A DNA stretch of 64,000 bases from Pedinophyceae sp. YPF-701 (GCA_916048055.1 CAJZHL010000014.1:558001-622000); one strand, 5' to 3'; shown: positions 9,457-20,911, counted from the stretch's first letter. Program-made: numbers and translations. The notes: generated from the letters alone by a model not told the origin.

Positions 9457-12400
9457 TCACTTGCATATGTACACGTTGTCCAGGTCGCTGATGTCCTCAT
9501 CGTCGGAGTCGTACGAAAAACACGCCCCCCTTGACACACTCCCCTCCGTCTCCGTCTCCGCCGCCGCCGCCCCCGCCCCCGCCGCCCACTCGCCGCCCAT
9601 CACCGCCGCCGCCGCCCCCGCCCCGCCCCGCCGCCCCGCCCCGCCGCCCACTCGCCCCCCGCCGCCACCGCAGCGCCTCCCGCACCGCCGCCCTCCTCCC
9701 GCGCCATCTCCACATCGCCCTGCGCGTCCGCTGCGACCCCCTCCGTCGCACCCACGCCGGCTGCATCTGCCGCAGCCTTGCTCGCCATCGCGCGCCTCAC
9801 CACGATCGGCGGGAACCCGCCCGTCGCGTGGCTGTACCCGCCGGGCGTCGCCCGCGCCGTCGCCAGCAGGTCCCGCAGCACGGGACTGCCCCCCGCCACC
9901 GCCGTCAGCGCGCCCACCAGTATGAGGTGGTGTCGGGCGCGAGTCAGCGCTACGTTTAGCCTGCGCGCCTCCATCGCGAAGGCGCACTTGCTCGCGCTGG
10001 ATACCGTCGTGCTGAGGATGATGACGTCACGCTCGGCGCCCTGGAAGGAGTCCACGGTGGAGATGTGCAGTGCGCCTGACGCGGTGGCCGAGTCCGGCGG
10101 GGGCGCCGCGTCGTCGTCGTCGCCGCCGCCCACGTGCGTCACGGGCGCGCAGATGCCCGCCTGCCGAACGCTGTCCGAGATCTTGAACGCCTGCGTCCGC
10201 GCAAGGGCCAGCCAACCGGAACATCAGGCATCATGAACCAATACAAACACACACCAAAACAAACATATGAGTTCTCTATGTATTTCCCCTCCAACAATGC
10301 GTGCTCGCGCCTCACCTGGCTGCGGAAGAACGTGATCACGCCGATGCGGCCCGGGTCGATTCCCTGCCCCGTGAGGAACCTGACCACGTTCGCCACGTAG
10401 GCCACCTCGGCCATGTTGTACGCGCTGCGCCCGCTGTGGTCCGTCCGCCCCTGCACCTCCACCGCCACCACCGCCGGCAGCTCCGGCAGCAGCGCCGCGC
10501 GGTCGCCGCGCGTCACGCCGTCGCGCAGCCTCCCGCCGTAGAAGTGCTCGTTGGGAACGCGGGCAATGGCGGGGTGGCAGCGGTACTGCGTGCCGAGGAG
10601 GTGCGGCGTGACGCCGCACTGCGTCAGCCTGACGAACAGCGGCCGCACGAGGCCGCCGCCCTGGCCCGGCCCCGGCCGCGGCGAGGGCTCCTCGGGCGAC
10701 GTGACGACGGGCGGCAGCTGGCAGGGGTCGCCCGCGACGACGACGTGCTTGCAGCGCGTCGCGAGGATCGGCAGGAGCGCGAGCGGCTCCGTGAGCTGCG
10801 AGCCCTCGTCGATGATGACCACGTCGAAGGTCTGGTCGGCGAGGAGCGGCGTCAGCGAGGAGCAGCACGTGACGCCCACCACGCGCGCCGTCTTCAGCTT
10901 CAGGCGGCGCTGCTTCTCGCCGTCCTGGGACCGCAGGTTCTGGATCTCGTCCTGGATGACTGCGGGGACGGAGCACGACGAGCGCGGTCTCGGGCGGGGC
11001 ACCGCGGCCGGGAGAGCGCGAGGAGGGTGTTGGTGCTCATGACTTGTACTGCGGCACGTGTGCGAGGAGCAGGCGGATCGGCAGGGGCGCAGTGGGCTTA
11101 CGTCGGCGCTCGACGGGGTCACGGGAGCCCTCGAGCATCCACTGCAGCTCCTTGAGCACCTCCCCGCCCCCGCGCGCGTCCGCGGAGTGCACGCTGTACG
11201 CCAGCACCTGCGGGGAGATCTTCCGCACGCTGCCCACGCGCACGAAGTCCTCGAAGCCGGCGTCGCGCAGGCCCACGAGCACGCGGTCGACCGCCGTGTT
11301 CGTGTGCGCCGCCACCAGCACGCGCCCCCCCGCCTCGCCGCGCTTTGTCGTGCTGCCCCTCTCCGGCTTGGCCGGCAGCGCGCTGTGCAGGAGGTGGATC
11401 AGCGCGACCAGGAGGCTGCTCTTGCCGGATCCGAACGGCCCGTGAACCAGACAGACGGGAGGGCCCGGGCGCGCCGCGCCCGACCCCGGAGTCCAGGAGT
11501 CGACGTGCTGCAACAGCCAGGAAGGTGTTCTCGATCGGTTCCGGCAAGTGTGTTTTGCGGCACGGGGCGAACAACCCTTTCCCGCGCGACAGCACGCTTC
11601 CACAGCAGCCTCACCTGCAACACCCTTTGCTGCCCGTCGTTCAGGCGGAACCGCTCGCACACGGCGCGCGCCTGCGGCGACATGGCCTCCAACTCCCGGC
11701 CGACCTCGCACGCGCCGGCCGCGGCGCCCGCTCCGCCCTGCACCAGCATCGACAGCGCGGGAGAGACCCCCGCCCCCGCCGGGGCGCCCATGTGCGTCGC
11801 GAGGCAGTCCAGCGCCGCGAAGTCCGACGACGCGTTGCCCACGCGCACCGCCAGCACGTCCGTGTACCGCTCCCTCTCCCCGACACCCCCAATACCCCCC
11901 CCTAGCACCTCAACCTGCATCTTGCCCGCCCCGCGGTCCCCACGGCTCGGCCCGTGCCACAGCGCGCGCGCCAGGACCGTCCACGCCCCGCGCCGCACGC
12001 CGCTCGCCCCGAAGAACGGGTCCGTGCTCAGCACCCACAGGTCGTCCTTCTTGAACGCCGACGGCTTCTCCAGCCCCGATCCGAGGTGCAAAAAGTACTT
12101 CTTTTTCGCGTTCGCGCCGTCGTCCGAGTCCCCGCCGTCGTCCTGCGCCTTGCTCTTCCCGCGGAAGTAGTGGTTGATGCCCTTCGTGCCCCCGGGACGG
12201 AACAGCTCGAGCTGCGCACCGTGGTAGAACCCAGGCACCCCCCCGGCCCGCATGGCCTTCTGCAGGGCCGGGCCGACGGTCAGCGGCGCGCTCGCGCGGT
12301 CGCGGATCTGCTGCATCGTGCGTCCGACCTGCGCGGCCTGCAGGCTGAGCTCCTCGCCCAGTGCGTCAGTCCAGGCGGCGGCGTACTGCATACGGGTCTG

Positions 12401-13684
12401 GAAGGAGTTCGGCACGACGACCGTGCGCTGCAGCGCGGCGCGCGTCGCCGGGATCCACTTCGGGAAGTGACTCTGGCCGGCCGGACGAGCGCGCGCTGCC
12501 TGCTGCGGCGGCACTTGATACTGCTTCGTCAGCGGAGTGCTGCGGGGCGCAACGCCGCCGTCCCGGTTCCCGTCGTGCGCAGCTAGGGCCCGGTGGCCTA
12601 GCTGCGCGTGTTGCGGGGCTAGCTGCGCCGAACCAGAGCGCTGTTGGTGCTGCTGCTCTGCTGGCGTGTGTGGTGAGGTGAGTGGCCGATCGCGCGGCAC
12701 GTCGTCATCGCCGCCCGCGTCGCCCCAGCGGGCCCTGACCTCGACGCTGGCGCGCGGGGCGCGGTCCTCCGGGCCGTCGCCGGCGCCGTCGGTGAGGTAC
12801 GCGGTCCAGTCGACGTTGGGCCGTTTGCGCTGCCAGACCGGGGCCTCGACGTCCGCGGCTGCCTGCACGTCCGCGGCCTGGCCGTCGCCGGCGGGAGGAG
12901 GTCGCTTGTTGCCCAGCACGCGCTGTGGGGCGCTTGGCCAGCCTTGGCTCGGCTGCGTCGTGGGCTGGGACGAGGTCCGGGCTGGCTCCGAAGACTGACG
13001 CCTGGGGATCGCGCGCGGCGGCACGAAGCCCTTTCGTGCAACCTTCGGAACCAGCCTGGACGGTCCCGCTGCGACGCCCGGCGGCTCGGCGGCGGGGATG
13101 CGACGGGCCACGCTGGCAGGAGCTTGTGCCGGCGCTGCCGACGCGTTCGCTCCCCTGCACGCGACGTTCGAATCAGGCCGTCGTCCTTTGAGCGAGAACC
13201 GCGCAGTCATGGCGCTGTGCTGGTGTGGCGCGACGCAGGCGGCCTGGTTGCGAGCTGTCTAGAGGAGCGAACTCGTGCGAAAGCGCGGCAGAGGCACGAA
13301 ACGGCTCTTCTGCACGCCCCATCGCCATATGCTCCTTGTCTCACGACGGTTCGCGATAGCGAGGTCGCACGTGGCGCGGAATTCGGGCACCATCCGGCCA
13401 CGTCGAGCGGCCTCCGGGCGTTACCTGCTCTGCTGAGGACCTCCTGCTTGTGGGCCCTCAACCTGCTCCTCCGTGTTCACGAGGAACCCCGCGAAGAACT
13501 CGATACCGTCCTCATGCTCCGTGGGCGGCGGCTGGTTCCTCGACAGGACGTGGCGAGCGATCTCCGCGCCCCTTTCGTCCAGCAAAGTGACGCAGCGGTC
13601 GCGCACCAGAACGAACCCGTCCGCGTACGACTTGCTCTTCTTCGTGAGCTGCTTCGTGTACAGGGCCACGAACTTGCACCACAT
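9457..13684 (-). CDS. ZGRF1: ZGRF1-type SF1 DNA helicase with N-terminal DUF2439
   Basis: A 5'-3' DNA helicase of the ZGRF1 type; the family acts on D-loops and crosslink repair, and yeast relatives (Mte1, Dbl2) share the N-terminal domain. Exons 13684-13463, 13219-11615, 11507-11102, 10959-10316 and 10190 onward are in phase. Exon 1 is the DUF2439 block (CKFVALYTKQLTKKSKSY). A long disordered linker leads to the UPF1-like core: FRLNDGQQRVLQ, Walker A GPFGSGKSS, AAHTNTAVDRVL, VRVGSVRKI, Walker B VVIIDEGSQLTEP, GDPCQLPPV, QYRCHP, STVDSFQGAERD and NVALTRARHHL. The C-terminus is unsure: the helicase frame stops at 9600, whereas another frame ends in an acidic tail (DSDDEDISDLDN) at 9457, so a small intron may lie in the G-rich stretch between. 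About 1,155 residues to 9600. Confidence 0.88.
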
Positions 13685-13998
13685 CTCTCGTTCGCGCGCT
13701 CACCTCCGCTGGCACCCTCATGGACGACCACGCATGGTCGTGCGCTGCGTTCCGAAGACACCAGTCGCCCCTCCTGGCCCGCGCGTTCGCGTTTCGGCGT
13801 GGTCGCGCACCGCGCGTGCGACTTGGCACGCGCTGCGTCGTCCGCGGGCGTTGGAGCCCTGCGCCGGTCGAAGTATGAAATACTTTTCGTGTTTTCATTA
13901 TACACGGAGCAGCTGTCAGCACTCCCCACCGCGCGCTGGGCGCTCCAAGGCGTCGGGCGCTCCGCGGCCGCGCTCAAATCAACGTTGAGCACAGCGAC
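13685..13998. other. Spacer between divergent ZGRF1-type and CofE-like genes
   Basis: 314 bases that should carry both promoters. An AT-richer patch (tatgaaatacttttcgtg, about 13874-13892, continuing to ttcattatacacgg) lies about 100 bases before the CofE-like start and is the best candidate for a core promoter. Nothing else is recognised. Confidence 0.4.
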
Positions 13999-15502
13999 AT
14001 GTTCGACGTCTGCGATGCGTCCAACATGATGGGCACAAGAGGGCGTCGCTGCGCATCTGTGAGTAGCGTGCACAGGCCATCTCTGCGCGCCCACGGACGC
14101 TTCCGGGCCCGAGCACCTCCGCTGCTCCCCCGGCGACGATCATTCAGACACTACGAAGCTGCTTCGGTGTCTGAGGCCGCGGCGTCGGGCACGTACGCTG
14201 GCCATGGGAGTCTCTGGCCTTCGCAGGAAAACGCGCGCCTGGTCGAGCTGTGCGAGCGCAACCCGAGGGCCTGGCGCGGCCTGACGTGCACGCGGGGCAC
14301 ATGGGAGGCCAAGGCGCTGGGGCCCGAGCGGTATCACCTCGCGGGTCGCGTCAGGTTCACCAACAACACCCTGAATCAAGAGCTGTTTCTACCGGAGGTA
14401 GAACTCAGCGCGCGGCTGCTCTCCGCGGGCCGGAGCATCGACGGCCTGCGCGCGACCGTCACGCTCACGCCCCGCCACGACCTCTCGACCAGCAACGAGC
14501 CCCCGCGCGACGCAAACCCACGTCAGGACGGGTACTGGTCCGCCTTCATACTCACCCCCAGCTCCTTCACGTGCGCCGACGTCAGCGTACGGATCGAGCC
14601 GGACCCGGCGCGCGGCGAACAGCCTCCCGCGACCGGCGCCCTCGACGCCGTGGTGCTCGCGCTGCGCTACGTAGCGTATGGGCCTTTCGGACGGCGCTGG
14701 CAGCGGCAGGACATCGTGCTTCCGCTCGGCTTCCCCCCCGTCGCCCCTGAGCCCGCTGCGGCGGGCGGGGACACGGTCCCCGTGAAGACGCACCTCCTCT
14801 GCCACCTCGACGACCCAGTGTCGGTGGCGCGGCGATACGCTGTGCCTGTGGCGCAGGCGGGCGACGTGCTGTGCGTTGCGGAGAGCGCACTAGCGGTGAT
14901 GCAGGTGTGACTGGACGTGTGGTACCGTGGGCTTCCGTGCCAGGCCCGTGTCGGCCTTGCAAGTGCCCACCGCACTCTCCCATGGTTTGCCATGGTTGCA
15001 GGGGCGCTGGCGGCACCCGGAGAACATCCGTCCGGGGCTGATCGCGCGGCTGGCGTGCAAGCTCTTCAAGACGACGTCGAGCCTGGCCACAGCGTGCGGG
15101 ATGCAGTCGCTCATCGACATGGTGGGGCGGGCGCGCGTGGTGTTCGCGGTGGTCGTCGGGGCCGTGGCGCGGCTCCTGCGCATCCGCGGAGCCTTCTACT
15201 CCGCGGCCGGTGAGCAGTCGCGGCTCGTGGACGACCTGACCGGGACACTCCCCCCCTACGACCAGTACATTGTGGCGGGCCCTGTGCGGTCCGAGGACGT
15301 GGCCGAGTCGGTGCGGCGCGCGACGGGGATCGAGACCGCGGTCGTCGACGCCAACGACCTCGGCAAGGTCGACGTGCTGGGCGCGTCGAGCGGCGTGGAC
15401 CGGGCGGCGGTGCAGCGGGCCCTCGCGCCCAACCCCGCGGGCAACGGGGACCAGCGGACCCCCCTGGTGCTCGTGCGGGGATGCACGCTGGCAGAACAGT
15501 GA
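13999..15502 (+). CDS. CofE-like (F420-0:gamma-glutamyl ligase family) protein, cyanobacterial/plastid type
   Basis: CofE adds glutamate to coenzyme F420-0 in archaea and actinobacteria; cyanobacteria and algae have a divergent homologue of unknown role. Exon 1 (13999-14904) and exon 2 (15002-15502) join in phase to 468 residues. The N-terminal half is lineage-specific. The CofE-like half holds GDVLCVAESALAVMQ, GRWRHPENIRPG, ACGMQSLIDMVG, LVDDLTGTLPPYDQYIV, DANDLGKVDVL and NPAGNGDQRTPLVLVRG. Residues about 10-75 are Arg/Ser-rich and transit-like, but 14059-14226 also reads as a perfect in-frame GT-AG intron, so the N-terminus has two possible forms. It is tail-to-tail with the RING-PHD gene. 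Confidence 0.78.
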
Positions 15503-15650
15503 CCCTGTGACGACACGGGATGTGCCTGGCACGCTCGATCGAGCGTCGCGAACCATCGCATGCTACAATCGGTTCGATTCGAGGAACATGATCACAACGA
15601 CAACACGTGCAGTGCTCGCGAGCGAAGTGGAGAGGCACGGACGGAGATCG

Positions 15651-17038
15651 TCAGCGCTTCCGCGATCTCGCAGCTCCGCTGCCACGGTAGGCCGCCACGC
15701 TGCCTTCCAGCCAGTATGGCACGTGCTTCTTTTTCTGCCGCTTTGGCAACTGCCGCAGCGGCCCCTCGAGCCGCGCTCGCCGCCGGCCCCTCCCCTGCCT
15801 GCCCTGCAGCTGCCCCAGCTGCGCCTGCGCGCCCTCCTCCGCGCGCCCCTCGCCTGCGTCAGCTCCGTCTTGTCCTTCCGTGACGCAGAACGGACAGTAC
15901 CAGTCCCCCGGGGGTATCCGCTCGAGGCACGGCTGCAGGCAGAACGTGTGCCAGGCCGCGTCGCAGCCGTCGCACAGGAGCATGAGGTCCTCCGCGCTCG
16001 CCTCGGCGCAGACCTGACAGCAGGCGTCGTCGTACTGGTCAGACGCGCGTGTGTCTGCGGGGAAGAGGTCGCGCCGTTCGAGCAGCGCGCCTTCGTGCTC
16101 GTGCAGGCGCACGCGGCACTCCGGACACGTGTTGCTGATCTGCACGGTCACGACCGGGGACGCGTCGCGTTGCGTCGGGCACACGGGCTGCTCTTGGTGT
16201 GCGCAGGATGTGCGATGTGGTCGCGGCGGCGCCGGGTTGAGGCAGACTGGGCCGCGCGCGCCACTTGCGTGCTACTGACAGGGGGTGTGATTCGCGTTTC
16301 GATCGCGGGGGGTCGACGCCGCACCTGGAGCCATCTCTCAATGCAATGTTTGTGGAAGGAGTGCCCGCAGGTGGTGACGGACAGCTCGGAGCGGATCCGC
16401 ACTGGCTCGAGGCACACGGCGCATGGCAGGCGACCCGGCATGGCCCCGCCGGGGTCCTGTTCGTGGCCGTCAGCGGCAAGGACGGCACCACCGTCGCTTC
16501 GTTCGGCACCGTCGTCACTTATTCCGGGACTCGCGGCACTTCGAGGAGCAGGTTCCGACAGCTTCGCACCGTTCTCGGGGCAGCAAACGTGGGTTTCGCC
16601 GCGGGATGCCCTGGGCGAGCGCCCTACATCGGTGCGTGCACAGTCGCGGTCATCCCCTGACGCGGGGCCGTCGCCGCCTCGACGGCGCAGCACGGATTTG
16701 CGTCGAGTATGTGCGGGAGCTGCTGGACGACTGCTTGTCACGAGGCGCCCGGCTGCGTGCGTGGCGCTCTCGCAGATGCTGTTGCCACAGGGCGGTGCGT
16801 GGCCGTGCGCTCCACTGTCTCCGTCGCGGTGCTCGCACGTCGCATGCTCGGTCTCGTCTAGCGCGGCAGCCGCGGGCTCGGCCACGGCGTTGTGCCGCGC
16901 GGAGGCGGGGAGGCAGGAGCTGCCACACCAAGCACCGCCACCGTCGTGGATGCGGGTCCCGAAGGCGCGCTCGAACAAGGCGTTGAAGCTCGACTTGAGC
17001 AGCTGGTCAGCGCTGGCCGACGCCCCGCCCGTCTGCAT
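15651..17038 (-). CDS. RING-H2 and PHD finger protein (PHRF1-like)
   Basis: Probable E3 ubiquitin ligase that reads chromatin. Exon 1 (17038-16325) and exon 2 (16187-15651) join in phase to 416 residues. The RING spans the junction: CAVCLEPVR, TTCGHSFHKHCIERWLQ, then PVCPTQRD and NTCPECRV. The PHD finger follows at once: CCQVCAEASAEDLMLLCDGC, WHTFCLQPCL and DWYCPFC, with all C4HC3 ligands. The tail is basic. RING followed by PHD is the order in PHRF1, which binds RNA polymerase II and histone H3 in animals. The N-terminal 200 residues are low-complexity with no known domain. I chose the first ATG after the last in-frame stop; an upstream exon cannot be excluded. Confidence 0.8.
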
Positions 17039-17556
17039 CGCGCTCACGCGTCGGCCTGCAGCCAGTGTTTGGCGCCCAGCTACGTCGCTCCCAAGGGTCG
17101 GGGTCACGCCCCTGGGTCGGCGGTCGCATGTGCTCGCGACGCCCGCGTCGTGGCCGGGCGATGTGCCCAGGGGCAGGGGGGGGGAGTTGGTATTCAGCCC
17201 CTCTTCTACCTGGAGATGGCCCGGGGGAACAAGGCGGTGTTGGCGCCGCTCCGAGGCTTCTGGGCAGATATGTACACCCCATGACGTGCGTCATCGCTAC
17301 AGTTACGCCAGCGGTGGATATTTGGACCACATAATTGCTCCGAGGGGTCCTCGGCGGCAACGACTTACCTGGGCCTGCAGGGCTGCCTTGCGGGCGCCAC
17401 GCTTGCTCCTGGGCGCATCCGATAGATATTTCGCGTGATTTTGAAGTACTCACTGCAATGGCTGTGCTGACATCACTTTGAAGGCTCAAGACCACCCACG
17501 TGGCGACTCTCGCCACCGCAAGGGCGTCCGCACTGCCACCTGCGAACGCGCTCGGC
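17039..17556. other. Spacer between divergent RING-PHD and PARP16 genes
   Basis: 518 bases holding both promoters. AT-rich patches near 17319-17340 (gatatttggaccacataatt) and 17424-17445 (gatagatatttcgcgtgatt) stand out in this GC-rich DNA and are candidate core promoter sites. No gene seen. Confidence 0.4.
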
Positions 17557-18890
17557 ATGTCCGCCACGGACGGTGCATCTCTCCAGAAAGGAAGCGACGG
17601 CTCCGATCTCCTCGCTCTCGACCTCCAGATCTCGGCCTTCGCAGCTGCGGTCAGGCACTCGCGCCGCTTCGTCATCGCCAAACCCTTCCCCACCGCCGCC
17701 GTCACCGGCCATGCGCCGCAGGGCGGTCCGACGCCCGAGCCGGCAATGAGGGTGGGTGCCCCGCCCCAGCCAATCCTGTCAGCCGCGGCCGCTCTCGTCC
17801 AACAACAGCTCACGCTCCCAACCATCAGACCTCCATCACATCCACAAACAGTCGTGTTTTCCCTTCTCCGCGGGGCTGCAACAGTCACTCTGAATTCGAC
17901 CGACGAGCTGCCGCACGCCACGGCCCTGAACAACCTCTGCGCCGCCCAAACACCCCCGCAGGCGTGTCAGGCCCTCGTGAGCTCCCTCCCGCGCCTCTCA
18001 ACCCTCACCACCGACGAGCTGCTCCGGGCGGACCCCGACGCCGGCCCCGCGAGCGACAGCTCCCTGACGACAGACGCGATACGGCTGTTGCAGTGGATCG
18101 CGGCGCGGCCGAGGGCGCGGCGCAAGGTGCAGCTGTCTTCCTGGGCGGCGTTGACGCGCGACGTCGGGGAAGGCAAGCTGGCGCGCGTGCCGCCGAATCT
18201 GCTGCCCGACTACGTGTTCGCGCTTGGACAGAAGGGCGGCGCGGGGCCGGGGCCGCCAGCGACCGGAGAATCGTTGTCGTACGCGTTTCATGGAACCAGC
18301 TTCGAGAACCTGCATTCAATCCTTGCGTTCGGATTGATAGATACCGGGGACGCGAGGATGATGAGCACGGGACAGGTATGGTCGCGGACTCGCTGCATGG
18401 TGCGCAAGCGCGATATTAATGCGAACGACTTGCGACACTTGCACCCACGTCGTGTTGCACCGTCACGTGGGTGCAGATCTTCGGGAGGGGCGTGTACATG
18501 GCCCGGGACTACGAGACTGCGTTCGGGTTCAGCGCCGCCACCGACGCGTGGCGCAACAGCAGCCTTGGGTGCCGGCTGCGGTGCATGCTGGTGGCGCGGT
18601 TCCCGGAGAGCAAGGTCAGCACGGAGGAGGGCGCTCGGCCGAGCGACGTGGGCGCGACCGACCACTACATCATCGTCCAGGACGTCTCCGCGATCGAGCT
18701 GACGCACGTGCTGGTCTTTGTCGACCAGGGGCCCTTGCCAGCGGGGGGGGGCGACGGCACAGCAGCGGTAGCCGCTGCAGGCGACGGCGCGTGGAGCACG
18801 GCGGCGCTGATCGCCGCGGCCGTCGTGGCGCTCGTTGCGTGGATCGTCGGCGGCCTTTTCGCCGGCCGTTCCGTCAGTAGAATATTCTAG
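17557..18890 (+). CDS. PARP16: PARP16-like mono-ADP-ribosyltransferase, tail-anchored
   Basis: PARP16 is a tail-anchored ER and nuclear-envelope enzyme that transfers single ADP-ribose units and helps the unfolded-protein response in animals. Exons 17557-18375 and 18477-18890 join in phase to 410 residues. The start is supported by an N-terminal block, DLLALDLQISAFAAAV, that parallels human PARP16. The ART domain has YAFHGTSFENLHSIL (His about 245), IFGRGVYMARD (Tyr about 280) and DHYIIVQD (Tyr about 337), the H-Y-Y set of mono-transferases. A single hydrophobic segment near the C-terminus (ALIAAAVVALVAWIVGG) is the expected tail anchor. A long variable insert lies between the helical domain and the ART domain. 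Confidence 0.9.
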
Positions 18891-19003
18891 GGAGCCGTTT
18901 CGGGCGAGCTCGTCTCTTTGATTCACAATCATACGTCGCTCGGAGCACCGGAGAATTCGCCGAGGCCGCCCCTTCCGACCCCCCTCCCCCCCGCTTCCTG
19001 ACA

Positions 19004-20911
19004 TCAAATCTCCCCCTCCTCGTACCCCTCGTCCCGCCCGCGGTGCGACCCCCGCCTGTCGCGCTCCCTCGAATCCCGCCGGCTGCGCTTATACTCCCCC
19101 CTGTCGTCCTCGTCCCGCCTGCTGCTGCGGTCGCGCTTCCGGTCCCTGTCGTAGTCCCTGTCGCGGTCGCTCCGCCGGTCGCGGTCGCTCCGCTGGTCGC
19201 GGTCGCTCCGCCGGTCCCTGTCGTAGTCCCTGTCGCGGTCGCTCCGCCTGTCGCGGTCGTACCGGTCGTACCCGCGGTCGTCCCGCCGCCCGCGGTCCCT
19301 GTCCCTGTCGTCGCGCCGCCCGTACCGGTCGTCCCCGGGCGGCGGGAACGACGGCGGCGCCGCCGCGTACCTGTCCCGCTCCGGCGGCGCCTCACGGCCG
19401 GGATACGGGCCCCGCGGCGGGCCGCCCGGCGGAGGCGGCATGCCGGGCGGTCCTGCGTCCGACCGCGGCGGCGGAAGCCCGCCGCCCATGTACGTCCTGC
19501 CACCGCCGCGACCACCACCACCACCAAACCGGTCCCCGCCGCCGAACCGGTCGCCGCCGCCGAACCGGTCGCCGCCGCCGAAGCGCCCGCCGCCGCGCCC
19601 GCCGCCAAAGCGCCCGCCGCCGTACGGCATGGGGGTCTCCAGCGGCGCAGGGGGGGCCGTATAGACCTTCTTCTTCTTCGGCTGCCACGCGCGCGACTCC
19701 CCCCCCTTGCCGCCGCCGAGCCGGCGCGGCAGCCAGCCCTCGACGACGCGGCCGCGCTCAGCGTCGACTCCCACACGCCTGCGAAGGACCCACGCACTCG
19801 TCCACCGTCAGTCGCCCACCGCATGCAACCGACCACGCAGCCCCGCACACGCGCATGGACCTACGCGGATAGGCCTAGCGCACCTCTCCATGATGCGTTT
19901 TCCCTCGCCGTACTTGTACGCGCTCTTCATGTCGGCCTTCTCGGCATACTCGATGAAGGCGTACCCACGCGGCTTGTTCCGCTCCCGGTCGACGACGATG
20001 CGGATGCGCTCGATGGGGCCGAACGACTCGAACTCGCCCTTGAGAGTGTCGTAGGTGATGTCGTGGGGCAGGTTGAACACGATGATCGTCTTGTACGGGT
20101 CACCCTGTGTTGGCGGAGGAGGGAGCGGCGGTTGAGGGGCCCCGGGGGGCGGAGTGCGGGGGACGGCACTGCCGCTTGGTCTGGAAGGGAGCGTGCGAGC
20201 GGTGCGGGCGCGGCAGCGTGGCAGCCGGCGCGGGACGTGACGGCGGCGAGGGCCGTGCGTGCTTGAGCTCGCAGGCCGGGGCTCACCTGAATGTTGAAGT
20301 CGTTCTTGGGGTCCCAGTCCTTCTTGGCTTCCTCGATCTTGAGCTTGGCGCGCTCCTCGGCTTGCTTGCGTCTCAGTTCGCGCCTGCAGCGACGCGGGGC
20401 GGCGACGTGGTGCACACAGAGCGGCAGACGGCCGCGGGGGCCCACGCACGAGGCCGACAGGCCGACAGTTGCCCAACCTGCCACCTCCATTGCATAATCA
20501 TGGGCACGCGAGCCACGTCGGCGGGAACGCAGCAAGGCACGGAGCGTGGCGGGGCCAAGCCATCGCTGCGCAGTTTGGGTCGCACTCAGCGCGCACACAC
20601 GCGGCCAGGAAGGGCACCACGGACACGTACCTCTCCTCAATCAGAGGCGTATCGATCCTGCATTGGTGCACGTACTCCTTGTTGCGGAACTTGTCCGCGG
20701 GGCGCTCCTCTTCTGGCTTTTCATCCTTCGCCGGGTCCACAAACTCGCTGACGTACTGCGCAACGCCGGATATCGGGTACCGGAAGTACCTCTGTCTAGG
20801 AGGCACCGGGTCCGGTGCAGGACGGGGCTCGAACAGCCGCAGGAGCTGCGGGTTGAGCCCGGTGGGATGGCCCACGACCACATCCTCGATGCGCTGCCTC
20901 GCCCTCTCCAT
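19004..20911 (-). CDS. SNRNP70: U1 snRNP 70 kDa protein
   Basis: Core U1 snRNP protein that binds stem-loop I of U1 and helps define 5' splice sites. Exons 20911-20631, 20383-20287, 20104-19884 and 19778-19004 join in phase to 457 residues. The N-terminal U1-70K motif is seen in NPQLLRLFEPRP and, after the linker, in KDWDPKNDFNIQGDPYKT. The RRM has IIVFNLPHDITYDTL (RNP2) and KPRGYAFIEY (RNP1). The family block GWLPRRLGGGKGG follows. The C-terminus has GGGRFGGG/DRFGG repeats and a tail of RD and RS repeats ending EEGEI. An in-frame upstream ATG at 21091 would add 60 residues unlike the family, so 20911 is preferred. Confidence 0.92.

Noticed and set aside
15545-15590. tRNA-like T-loop sequence (cggttcgattcgag)
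   Set aside because: No matching A box, anticodon arm or acceptor stem pairing could be found around it.
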